NCBI RefSeq assembly: GCF_905147045.1
Contig: NC_065902.1
Span: forward strand, 8,997,377 to 9,061,376
DNA: 64,000 nt
Source of the DNA: Nymphalis io
Taxonomy: Eukaryota > Arthropoda > Insecta > Lepidoptera > Nymphalidae
Reading direction: 5' to 3'
Part shown: in pieces, positions 23,501-36,200 of the stretch
How the letters are laid out: every line of letters begins with the position of its first letter
Position numbering within the stretch: position 1 is the stretch's first letter
The notes under the pieces: model-generated
The model's database searches: none
What the model was told of the DNA's origin: nothing
What the model saw: only the letters and a program-made list of their open reading frames with translations
Translations under genes and position numbers: made by a program

Positions 23501-26500
23501 GTGGAATCGGTACTGTGTGCTAAAAAACACTGCAAGAAAAAAGATTTGACGTTCTTGTACTTACTCCCACCGCGGTTGATTGTTTCACCGACATCATTTG
23601 GACACTAAGTGGAGGTAATATATAGATAAGTAATGAAAGCTTAATGCATACTTACTCATTTGCTTTTTTTTTTAATTATGTTAAGTGTTGGCCTCAATGA
23701 CTGTCAAGGTCAACGGTCAGTGGAGTAGTGTACTGTTATTCATCCGAAAAAATGGGAGCCCACTTGAGCGCTCACTGAGAATAACATCCTAAGGGTGTCT
23801 TCTATGAGAACACACCTCGGCCTAGAACGTTGCCGGAACGGTAAAGGCGCTTAGCGGAGCGCATGCGTTCATGTCCGACGTCGTTTCCACCTCCGGAGAT
23901 GGTATGACATATACATCGGTCTTATCCCTTCTAAGGCCGTTAATAATATTCACGAAGTAATAACAAAATATATATAATATATTGCTTACTTACTAGTGAC
24001 AGTAGCAGCTGTCGTACACAAGATGTATACAAAGCAGATGGTACGAAAGCGCAGAAGCAATACAAATTAGAATTAGCTTCAGAGACGCATGCTTCGCCGT
24101 TAACAAACATCATCTTTAGCTCTTAACTCTCATACGTCCTTGGCTGTTGTCACCCAAGGCTCGATTTAGTTCATTTGTTCTATTAAACTCTTTGGTAAAA
24201 ATTACTAGTACAGAATAAATATGCACATACCCTCATCATGATTATTACGCCACTGTTCCTCGTCCAGCTCATCTTCGTATTCCGACGGTCCCAAGAACTC
24301 GAGATCGTTATTATATTGATACTCGTACTGTCCGTTCATTTGTCTTGTATTATTAACTCGAGGTTTGGGGGGACTAGGTTTTTGTGCTAGGAAGGTCAAT
24401 TCCTTTTCTTTTTTACGTGTTTCTAGTATCTCATAGTGTATCTGGTGTAGAATGAAGCGGTTCCAACTCTGAAATTTTTCCAAAAAATTCCAAAAAAATT
24501 TCGTGAGCTATATATTATAAGAGAGAGGTAATAAATGTGAACATTCATTATTTAATTGATTTGAAGTTATTTTAATTAAAATAGGACCTTAACTTTCACA
24601 CTAGTTAGTATTAAAAACGAATTTATCGTTTAGCACTTTCAAATATTTTACACATACCAAGGATCCTACACCTGCTCTCGCTCCAATCATGATCCAAGAG
24701 ACTAAGACCGGTGATAGGACTTTGTGCAAGCTCGTCTGGGTAGGTACCACCCACTCATCAGATATTCTACCGCAAAACAGCAGTACTCGTTATTGTTGTG
24801 TTCCGGTTTGAAGGGTGAGTGAGCCAGTGTAGTTACAGGCACAAGAGACATAACATCTTAGTTCCCAAGGTTGGTGGCGCATTGGCTATGTAAGCGATTG
24901 GTGACATTTTTTACAATGCCAATGTCTAAGGGCGTTTGGTGACTTACCATCAGGTGGCCCATATGCTCGTCCGCCTTCCTATTCTATAAAAAAAAGAGCG
25001 AGACAGCAGTGTCCGCGTACCTGTATGAGCGCGACGAGGTCTGCGCGCGGCTCGGCGCGCTCGGGCAGGATGAGGCCGAGCGCGGCGGCCTCGGGCACGG
25101 TGCGGAAGGCGCGCAGGAAGTTGCCCGCCTCGCACGCCGCGCCGCCCGACGTGTCCAGCGTGCGGAACAGGAAGCCTGCGCACGGGGCATGGTCAGGGCG
25201 ACTTGCTCGTTTTGACACGAATCGAATTTATTTCATGGATTCGGGTCACACGTCCTTTTCGCTTGCAGCGATTCAAATTTGTAATCATTTCTCTAATTTG
25301 TCTCAAATTGCCTCTGATGGCCGAAATGATCATGAAAACTAAGAAAATCCGGGAAAATCTACATTATCACTAAGCTATTCTTTTAAACATTTTAATAATA
25401 TTATTTTAGTTTATTTGAGATAAAAAAAAACTAAAAATATATTATTGCGATAGTTTAGGTAAAAAATAGTTTTAGTTCATTATCCAACAAATTCAATGGT
25501 TTCAGTTTTTTTAATCTGTTTTTGAACAACACAAAATAATAGCCGCCATATTATTACGTCATACGGCTGTGTAAACTAAAAATCCCAACTATCAACTTTT
25601 CAACGTATATAGGCTTTATATTATTTTCGTAACAAACGTTATAATACATTGTAAAATATAAATGCATTTTTATGGAATATCCATAAATAATTTTTTTAAT
25701 TTTTACAGTAGAAGCACTAAGGAATATAACTGAGACACTTCAAAAATGGATGTAATACCCTATTATATCAAAATACAAAAAAAAAAAAAGTGCGACGTCA
25801 AAGACAAAAATAAAGTACGTTATACGATTATTCTAATTTATATTAGTAATTTTAATATATAAAATAGAATATTAAATTATGCTACATATTTTCATAAAAC
25901 TTTGTAAACATACATTTTTTTTATTTGAGGCTCGATATTCAATTCAACCGACTTTCTTTACAGGCGTGAGACGACAGCGCACGTTTATAAATAATTTAAT
26001 GTGCTGCCAATTAACAAAGCATAACCTTCATTAACTAATTTTTTATGATAAAATTATCACCATAAATAATACCTGCCACATGGGCAAATCATGTACATTT
26101 TTATCAGACAAGCTACCAAACTATAAGCATTTATTTTATATTTATACTGGTGGTGGTAGCTTTGTGCAAGCTCGTCTGGGTAGGTACCACCCATTCATAA
26201 GATATTCTACCGCAAAACAGCAGTACTTGGTATTGTTGTGTTCCGGTTTGAAGGGTGAGTGAGCCAGTGTAATTACAGGCACAATTGACTTAACATCTTA
26301 GTTCCCAAGGTTGGTGGCGTATTGGTGATGTGAGCAATGGTTGACATTTCTTACAATGCCAATGTATATGGACGTTGGTGACCACTTACCATCGGGTGGC
26401 CCATACGCTCGTCCGTCTAAGTATACTATAAAAAAAATCCGCTACTTACCTAATTCGCAACTGAGACAAAATTCCTTCGCGCATGTGTGCGCCAGTAGTG

Positions 26501-29500
26501 TAGCTTTCAATGGTGGCATGTAATATAGTACCTGCATATTAAATTTATCTGATTTATAATCTGAAATTCACAAACCGTTTAAGCAAACACGTCAAGTATT
26601 TCACAACAATGTAACGTTTGAACATAATATAAATATATATTTATCGCCGACAGACAGTCGCACGATTAAACAAATCTCATGCGTATGCGACGTAGAATCG
26701 ATTTAAAAGCTGAGCAAATGTCAAGATAATGAAGATACTTTCGAATCGCTCAATTGCACAGATTTGTAATTGTCGTTAAATATTCAATAATTTTTGCATT
26801 AAAAAAATTGTATATATATATATGTACATTTCTTTAATAAACTTATTTCTGACTTAGCAGTGAAAATATTATCGCTTTTTCTCAATAGTGTGAATTTATT
26901 TTTGACGGGTCGGTTGGCGTGGTTGGTCTCTTTATCTTTATAGAATAGGAAGGCGGACGAGCATATGGGCCACCTGATGGTAAGTGGTCACCAACGCCCA
27001 TAGACATTGGCGTTGTAAGAAATGTTAACCATCGCTTACATCACCAATGCGCCACCAACCTTGGGAACTAAGATGTTATGTCCCTTGTGCCTGTGATTAC
27101 ACTGGCTCACTCACCCTTCAAACCGGAACACAACAATACAAAGTACTGCTGTTTTGCGGTAGAATATCTGATGAGTGGGTGGTACCTACCCAGACGAGCT
27201 TGCACAGAGCTCTTCCACCAGTAGTAACAGCCTGTAAATGTCCCACTGCTGGGCTAAGGCCTCCTCTCCCTTTTGAGGAGAAGGTTTGGAGCTTATTCCA
27301 CCACGCTGCTCCAATGCGGGTTGGTGGAACTCCACCAGTAGACACTTGCTTTTCACGCTGAAAGTTGTGGGTTCGATTCCCACCCAGGACAGGCATTTGT
27401 GTGCATGAACATGTCTGTTTGTCCTGAGTCTGGGTGTAATTATCTATATAAGTATGTATTTACAAAATAAAAGTAGTATATGTAGTATATCAGTTGTCCG
27501 GTTTCCATAGTACAAGCTTTGCTTAGTTTGGGATCAGATGGCCGTGTGTGAATAATGTCCCAGGATATTATTATTATTATCTTTCAATTTTAAAATTATA
27601 TGTTAAATAATACCTGTAACATTGCATTGCAGTATGAATTAGGCATAGTCGATTGTAAGCCTGGTAAGCCAGTTTTATTTACAACTACGTCTTCGTCATT
27701 TGGCAACAATTTATTGAATCGAATTTCTATCTGAAATTATAAATTGAATGGTTAATTAAATATACCCCCTTGTCTACTATAATCCTATTTCCTATATAAA
27801 TACAGCATTATTTTGCTTTAATTACACTAAACAGTAAGAAAAAATTAGGGGTTGGCTTTAGAAATTAGCATCTCGATTTTGGGTGGGAAATGGGTTGGAG
27901 GAGTACGGGGGTAGGAGGTGTACAACCCCCCTGTAACACTACCCGCGAAAACCCATGGTTACCGAGATATTCATGATTAAAATTTTGAGGTTTAGTCACC
28001 TCCGAACTATCCCATCATTAGATGGAAAACATTTTAGACTAAAATAGTGTCGAATTAAGGGAGAGGGGTAAGGGGTAAGTCTCGTTATGATGCGAATTTC
28101 TAAAACGTTCCCAAAATGAGATATACAATTGGAGATATATATTATCTTAGTAGTTGTAAAAAAATATGCTATGGCAGCTGAAGTAAAACCGGAAACGATG
28201 AAAGGGGTTTTCATATAAATGTGACTTAAATATTATTGATCCACTTAGGCTTAATAAATAGGGTTAGATATCTGAAAACTCTTTCAACATCTCAGCTCGA
28301 CTCTTAGACGATAAATGTAACTCGAACAATTACAGTAAACTTCTTTAATACATAAATTTTTCACAATATTATATTACATTATTTTTACAAGCATTTATTT
28401 TACTTGCAACATTTATTGGTCAAATCTTGCGAGTTGAATTAGACCCACTTCCTTTTTACATATGGAGTTGAAATTTTTCACATTGGTTATTTTCCAATGA
28501 CAATGCATTTCACATAAAAGTTTGTTTTAAAAATGTTTTGCTTTCATTAATTCCTAAGTAATAATAAAACTATACTTACTTTTAAATAATGTCTAGGTAT
28601 CGGCTGTATACTAATACTAGCGTCGTTCTTTTTTACATTATCTAGGTTATCTTCGACATACGGCATCTGTATTATAAATTTATATAAAAATATCATATAG
28701 AATTATAAAATTGTGCAGAGTATATATATATAATTAACTTGTGAAAATTATAATTACATTTAATATATAATCAAAATGTGCCAACCCATATAAAATGTGA
28801 ATAAATAATTATCATATTATTTAAGAATAATTTTGAAATTATTAAACTTTCTATGTAAATTTATTAAATTATACATACATAAATAGATTCAGATTATTTT
28901 ATTATTTATTTTACATTCGAAATAAGAAGACAGCATTGTGTACATTACCAACTAAGCAATTTTTATAAGTTTTGTTTTCATTGAATATTTCATGTAATGA
29001 CTGTAGGAAAATAGTAAAATAGAGAATTTGTAGCTTTGTACGTTTTTACCATAATTATATTTCATGAGTTTTACCTCATTTCGTCTATGGGTCTTTGGAT
29101 TCGGTGCGTAACCGATTGGACCTTGCATCTTCATTGTTTTTAATACTTCAGGATCGATAGGCTTTGGCTTTCTGAAAATGCGATTAAATATGTTATATAA
29201 AGTAACGCTTTTAAACAAACAACCCCCAGGCTGACATTTAATATTATAAAACATTTATACTTTCAACAAAAGACAGTGATGTTATTTTAGTTTATAATAA
29301 TGTCTTCCAGACCGATTTCGGCCACGGCGGCCTATTTCAAGAGAGATTAGCCAACTACGCAGGAGATATTATAGTGCACAAGTGTGTGTGCAAACACAAG
29401 TGCACTCTCTATTCCCTAACTCTCATAATCTGATGGGACGGCAATCCGACACGACCGGATAGAGTTCAGGTGCAGAACCAACGGCTTTGCGTGCTTTCCG

Positions 29501-32500
29501 AGGGACAGGAGTGTACACATTTCCAACTTCCAGACTCCGAGCTGCTACTGAGAATTTTCTGACAGAAAAACCCAATAACTTTTTAGTGGCCCGACCTGGG
29601 AATTGAACCCCGGACCTCCGGTTCTGCGGCCTTACATCAAGCCACTAGACCAACGAGCCAGTTATTAGTTATTTTAGTTTATACTAATTATATTAACAGT
29701 AGAAATCATTTACTTATTTTACTACTTTAAAATACCTCACCTGTAAGTTTTCTTAAAGAAGTCCGGAGGCAGCTCGTTGAACCACCTCGAGCCGGATGCG
29801 AGAGGTGATAACGGTACGGTTGAGAAATGGAATGTTGAATCATTAAAACCGACAGCTGGAAGTTCTGGCACTGGGTCTGCAAATTCAGTTGCCCTAGAAG
29901 TATAAATTTAATTTTGAGCTAGAAATTAAACATTGGTATAGTTGTAAGCAATAGCTCAATCATAAGAGTTTATTTGGTGGTAAGACTTTGTGCAAGCCTG
30001 GTTAGGTCCCCACTCATCACATATTCTCCCACCAAACAACAACAGTTTAGTGTCTTTCAAAGATTGGTGTATTGACAATGTGAGCTATGGTTAATATTTC
30101 TTACAGTGCTAATGTCTATGAGCGATGATGACAACTAAGCATCCAGTGGCCATGTTTACTATTGTAAATTTAAAAAAAATAATAGTTTATGACCGTCTGG
30201 GGAAACCACTATCCATTAGATATTCTGCCGCCAACCATCATTAGTTTGTATTGTTGCGCCGTCAAGCAACCCAGATAAGATATCGTATACATAGGAAGGT
30301 TATTTTATGCATCTGCTTATTTATTATAAATTTAAAAAAATATATATATAAATCACATAATGTTACCTAGAAAAGTTGTTAAAGTGTGGTTCATGGTTAT
30401 GCTGAGCCGAGAACAGATGTAGATGTCCCGACTGATCGCCAAATACGAGAGCTTGACTAGTGGAAGACACGTCCATAACACTACATTGAGAAGTTTGAGT
30501 ATTCACCTGAAATTACGAAGAATTATTCTTAGATTAGCTCTTCTAGATAAAAACCTGGGTCAACACTGTTTGATGGCTAATCTTTCCTGAGTTTGGCCGC
30601 CATGGGAAATCGGTCTGGAGGACATTATTATTATTACTTAATAATCCTTGATTAGAACAGTTCATGCTTTCAATTTCAATTAATATAATAAAACATATAC
30701 ATATTATTTGGTATGTGGTACGCGTTTTATTAAATAATATTTTTAATTGTTTTGTACCAATACTTTTTATTTAAAATATTACTGTGTTGAAACTGTATGT
30801 AGATACAGTATCATAGAACTTGGGTGTCTAGGAATCTGAATCTGAGAAATCTATTTTGAGAGATAAGCAATTCAGTGTACACTTTTTTTGTCATTATATT
30901 TTGTTATCTTGTATAGTGCATAAGTTAATAAAAAAAAACCTTATTCAAATAGGGTCTAGGATATATTGTTTCGCTATATTTTACTTGAACCAACCTGAAA
31001 TACAGATTGGTACTCGGACTCGTGGGCTTCATTAACATGGAATAAAGTAACATGTCCATCTCCAGCCAAAGCCACAGCCCGTCCGGAAACAGCTGGTACA
31101 AAGTGCAATAACAACGGTGGGGACACGGTTGGTATTGACCAAGCTGCTTTGCCTTTAACTCGTCTGACATCCCATACTAATACATACGGTTCCGGTACTG
31201 CTACGGTTGCCCTAAAATTGCCAATAATTAATATGAAAGTACTCAAAATATGTAATTAGTAAGTATGGTTGAATTAGCGTTACTTAAGATGGATGAAATG
31301 GGCCAGTGACAAATGTTAACCGAAGATTGGTTCCAATCCAAGCAAATACCACTGAGTTTTTATGGGGGTTGTTTTAAAAAAGCGGGCCTCATTACCACAG
31401 TTTTTAGTTAGTAGCATTAAAACCTTTTTTCTCAATAATTGTGATAGAAACTTTATTTAAATCTAAATCGTAAAATGCTATTAATCTTCGCTTCAAAAAT
31501 TTTAAAAACAATAAAAAATAAATATGCAAAGGTCTCTGTGTTTTGGTAATTATTAATTTTTTGTTCCTAAACTATCTATTATAAGATTTTTTTATTAACA
31601 CTCAGAGAACCTTTAGCTTATTATAACAAAATATATTTTATCATATATTATAATAATATTTTTAACGTAATCGATATACGCAAATCGCGATGCAACTTGA
31701 CACCAGGGTATATTTATCGGTAACGCCTAATCGAGCAAGTTCGTCGACGTACATATATCCAACTTTTAATTTCGTCCCAAACTAAGCCAACTAAGCTTTT
31801 TGGTGAAATAGTAGATGAAGCATTTTGTTCCACTAATATTTATTTATTCTTACTAGTTGGTTATAATTAAAATCGACAAAACAATATTGGTATACAGTTG
31901 TTTATGATCGCCATAGCGTCTAAAAGTAAAAAATTAGTTTAAATTTAATTATTGGACAGATTGACGGTATGAGTACCTTGGGAAACATAAATGTTATATT
32001 AACTTTACTTTCATTCACTCTTTATAAAAAAAAATGCTAAAGTTTTTTTTTCAACTGTTAAATTACATTCTATGCGAAGTTTTCATTGCAAAATCAATTA
32101 TTCTCTTTTTAATTTTGTTAGGGCTGTTCAAGCCTTACTAACCTAGTAGGTCAACCGTAAACTGGTTTGTTGAGTGATTGAGCCAATGTAATTACAGAGA
32201 ACTACTTCTACTGGTGGTAGGGCTTTGTGCAAGCCCGTCTGGGTAGGTACCACCCACTCATCAGATATTCTACCGCAAAACAGCAATACTTGATATTGTT
32301 GTGTTCCGGTTTGAAGGGTGAGTGAGCCAGTGTAATTACAGGCACAAGGGACATAAAATCTTAGTTCCCAAGGTTGGTGGCGCATTGGCTATAAGCGATG
32401 GTTGACATTTCTTACAATGCCAATGTCTAAGGGCGTTTGGTGACCACTTACCATCAGGTGGCCCATATGCTCGTCCACCTTCCCCTTCTATAAAAAAAAA

Positions 32501-33208
32501 AAAAAAGAAACACCTTTTTAGTTAACATAGTAGACTTTGCATGTACAATGTAAGAAATAATGAATATCTCCTATGATTCATTGACAAAAGTCTAAGAGTG
32601 AAGGCCACCACTAACCACCAGATACACAGCATAGTACATTCACTTTTCTGCCATTATAATAAAATATATATATAAAAAATAGGATGAACACTTGCGATTG
32701 AGTAAATCCACATGTAATTAAATGATTCCCCTGCATGTCCAAGTCGGAGAGACAGGCTGTGTGTGCTCTGAACGTATGCTCCGCTTTACCGGGGTTTCGT
32801 ATATCTCGTAATGACACCATGCCACTTGCGCTGCCACATGCAACTAACGAGCCGCCTCCACTCCGCAGCACAGCACATCCATCAGCTGGTACTTTCTGTA
32901 AAAATAAAACTATTATAATATAAATGAATATTTAGAATGAATTTCTAAACAATTTTGGATCATACCAACCAGTCTTTAAAGACTAACCAACTGTGCATAC
33001 TATAATATAGGGCAGGCGTGGGTTCGTAAGCACAGGCATTTTCTATTGTCTCACTCTCATAGTCTGATATTACGACAATCCCAACTAACCCAGAGTGATC
33101 AGGCACAGTCATAACGGCTTCTAGTGTTTTCCGAGGAAAGGTATAACACTACCAAAGCCTTTCTTTCGGAATACTGAATATATACTGCCCCGTAGTAGGT
33201 TTGAATAC

Positions 33209-33246
<38 letters not shown>

Positions 33247-36200
33247 GTTTATTGTTTATTGGCAATGCTAGTTTCCTGTTATTACATTTGTTTACAGAGA
33301 CACATATCAGAGGGGGCTACATTAGCCAAAAACGATGCGTCATCGTCAATCACGACCACTCTGTCAAGAGCGAACGACTGATGAGGATGTAGATGACAAA
33401 CATTTTATCTTTGCCCCTTAACTTATTTCAGAAAGAGTAACCAGTGAGTATCATAATTGTACACAGCAGGAGTAAAGACAAAACAACCATGACATTGAAT
33501 TGACACTATGTGATTGGTCGAGTTCTTGAATAATATATGGTATTCATTACGGATTTCTAAATAAATGGCGTTCTGAAAATTGGTTTTTGTTTTCGAAATC
33601 ATAGAAATCAAATGGAAGTGGATTTAAGGACTTAAATGGGTCTTATTAGCATTGGAGATATATTAGTCAAGAACTGTTTGTAGTATATAATATAGCAGAG
33701 TTATTAAAAATTTGCTTGGAATATTTAAATCAAGGTTTGTTTATCTTTACTCCTTCTTCAATTAGTAAGATATAAATTAAAAAAAAATTTTTTTTTTGTA
33801 CGAAAATAATCTTTAGTGATTATAATAACATGTGTGAAAAAAATTATAATTATATCCTGTAAACTTTTTTTTATAAGAAAATCAATTAAGGCGCTCTCGT
33901 ATAACTTCTGCTCCGTCCGAGTTTTGACTATGACGTCATTTCGCCGATTCGTTATTGCGGGCGACTCTTTTGCGATACGCGCGTTGATAATTTCGTATTT
34001 ATTTTATCCCTCTTTGTGATTTGACACCTCAAATACGTTCTTTCACTTATAAATAATATACAATTATTAATATATTATTTTATACTAAAATAGGAGCAGT
34101 ATTTTCACGTAGACTAACATATAATCTACCTAAAGTCGATCTTATGATTGCGGATTCTTTCACAAATTATGCGAAATATATTAGTGAGCTTATTATTATT
34201 GTTTATTTTAATCTTTTGTTAATGCAGATTGATCATAACTGTGATCGGTAATAAGTCCGTACGTACTCTTCGTGTAGAGATACAAGTGCTTTACGCTTTC
34301 GATAGAAGATAATATCGATATAGAATATGATATACATTTCCTATATTTTAATTTTACATACACAATTCGGGGCGCGATAGTTACGATACACAGCCACGTC
34401 ATATTATCATAAATTTGCTTGCGATGAAACTGTAAATAAAATTAACAATCTTGAAAAAAAAATTAATGAAGGATGCAAACATACTATGGCATTGGTCACA
34501 TAGCGATGTGAGGAGCTTCCTTGTAATGAAATAAACTGTTACTGGAAGAAACATACACAGCCACGTCATATAATAGTAAATTTTCTTGCGATGAAACTGC
34601 AAATAAAATTAACAATCTCGAATGTGAAGGATGCAAACATACTATGGCATTGGTCACATAGCGATGTGGGAGCTTCCTTGTAATGAAATAAATTATTACT
34701 GGAAGACATTTTTTTTATATAAAAGGGGGGCAAACAACCAGGAGGCTCACCTGATGGAAAGTGATTACCACTGTCCAAGGACACCTGCAACACCGAAGAA
34801 CTTGCAGGAGCGTAGCCAGCCTTTAAGGATTGAATAGGCTCATTTCTTGAAGATTACTATGTCATAGCGGTTCGAAAAAGTCGCCGAGAAATATGGTTCC
34901 GCAGAGTGGCTGTGCGAGTCAGGAAATGCTTTAAAAATGGCGTTGTAGTAGTGGATTTCAAGATATCGAGATGGTATGGATGTAATTTAGAATTTAGACG
35001 CGATGTCCGGTGGTGAAATTCTGCGCCTGGGATTAAATCTAAACAGTTCCTCAGAGCATAAAAGATGCGATAGAAGATGCAAAGTGCCATCTCTCCCACC
35101 CAAAAATGAGAGCAGTATTCCATGTGGGGCTGAATTTTTGCCTTGTAGAATTTTAGGCGAGGAGCTGATGTGAAGTACTGTCTTACCTTGTTTAGCAAAA
35201 AAAAAGCTTCTAGAGCCTAATTTGGCTTCACATTCCAATAGACCGCGGAACCTAACGTCCCGATACTGGATTTGGCAGCGAGGTGGTATTCTCAAAATGA
35301 GGGGTATGACAAAAGGTGACATTTTAGAAGTCATAGCTCAAACTTGTATCGTAATGGGGTTCAGTTGTACCAAATTGGGTTGGCCCCAATCTCAGACTTA
35401 GGTTAATAAGCATTTGTGATTTCAGACACAAGTTTATACACATCGACGAGTTCCTGACAAATATTAGCGCGGCCGTCTCTAAAATATAAATTAGATCGTA
35501 AGGCGTCTACAGTGCTGTTGTCTGCCAACATTGAATATTGCTAATTTGCACATGTCAATAATATGCAGAAGAAGCAGAGTAGGTGATAACACAAAGCCTT
35601 GCGGAATACCAGAATTGACAAATTTTAAGTAAGAGCATGCACCGTCGACAATGATCTTGATGGTCCAATCTGGCAAAATTGGTGATCCAGTTGCATTATT
35701 TCCTGGGAAGCCCAATCAAAGGCTTTTTCTATGTCCAGACTAACTGCTAATTTTGTTGTAGTTGAGTCTAAGAGGTGACCTCTTAGCCTCAACTGCTTCA
35801 GCGCATCGGTAGAAGATCACCGGTGGTAGCTTTACATTTAATTCAATAACGTAACATGGTAATTCAAAAGTGCCCTTATAAGCCTATTTGAATAAAGAAT
35901 TATCTGATTTCATTTGTATACGTACTATATTAGACGACATATTTAACTTTCACCGTAACATAATATGGTAAAAATCAATTTCAATGGGTCACAGTCATTA
36001 AGGATTTTTTCAACGTATACCATTGGCGATACGGCGTTGTTCACAAATTATCTTCAAAATTAACAATAAACTTAAGATTAACGTTGAAATGCATTTTTCA
36101 TCGATACAAACTCTTATGACAACACTATCCTAGCCTGTAAAAATTAATTACTTGATCCTCAAACTAAAAACTTATAAATACGACAAATTTTACTACTAAT

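Larger units (their letters stand above)
26905..27583 (+). mobile_element. SINE family C split by nested insertions
   Basis: The head GGTCGGTTGGCGTGGTTGG (about 26905-26926) and the rest of the element (from GACACTTGCTTTTCACGCTG at about 27336, through GTGGGTTCGATTCCCACCCA, to CCCAGGATATTATTATTATT) are contiguous in the intact copy at 62676. Here they are separated by about 400 bp holding a family B and a family A element. Confidence 0.8.

Noticed and set aside
24950..25342. Several GC-rich frames on both strands
   Set aside because: Shadows of PAN2 exon 13; only the frame with NFLRAFRTVPEA is real.
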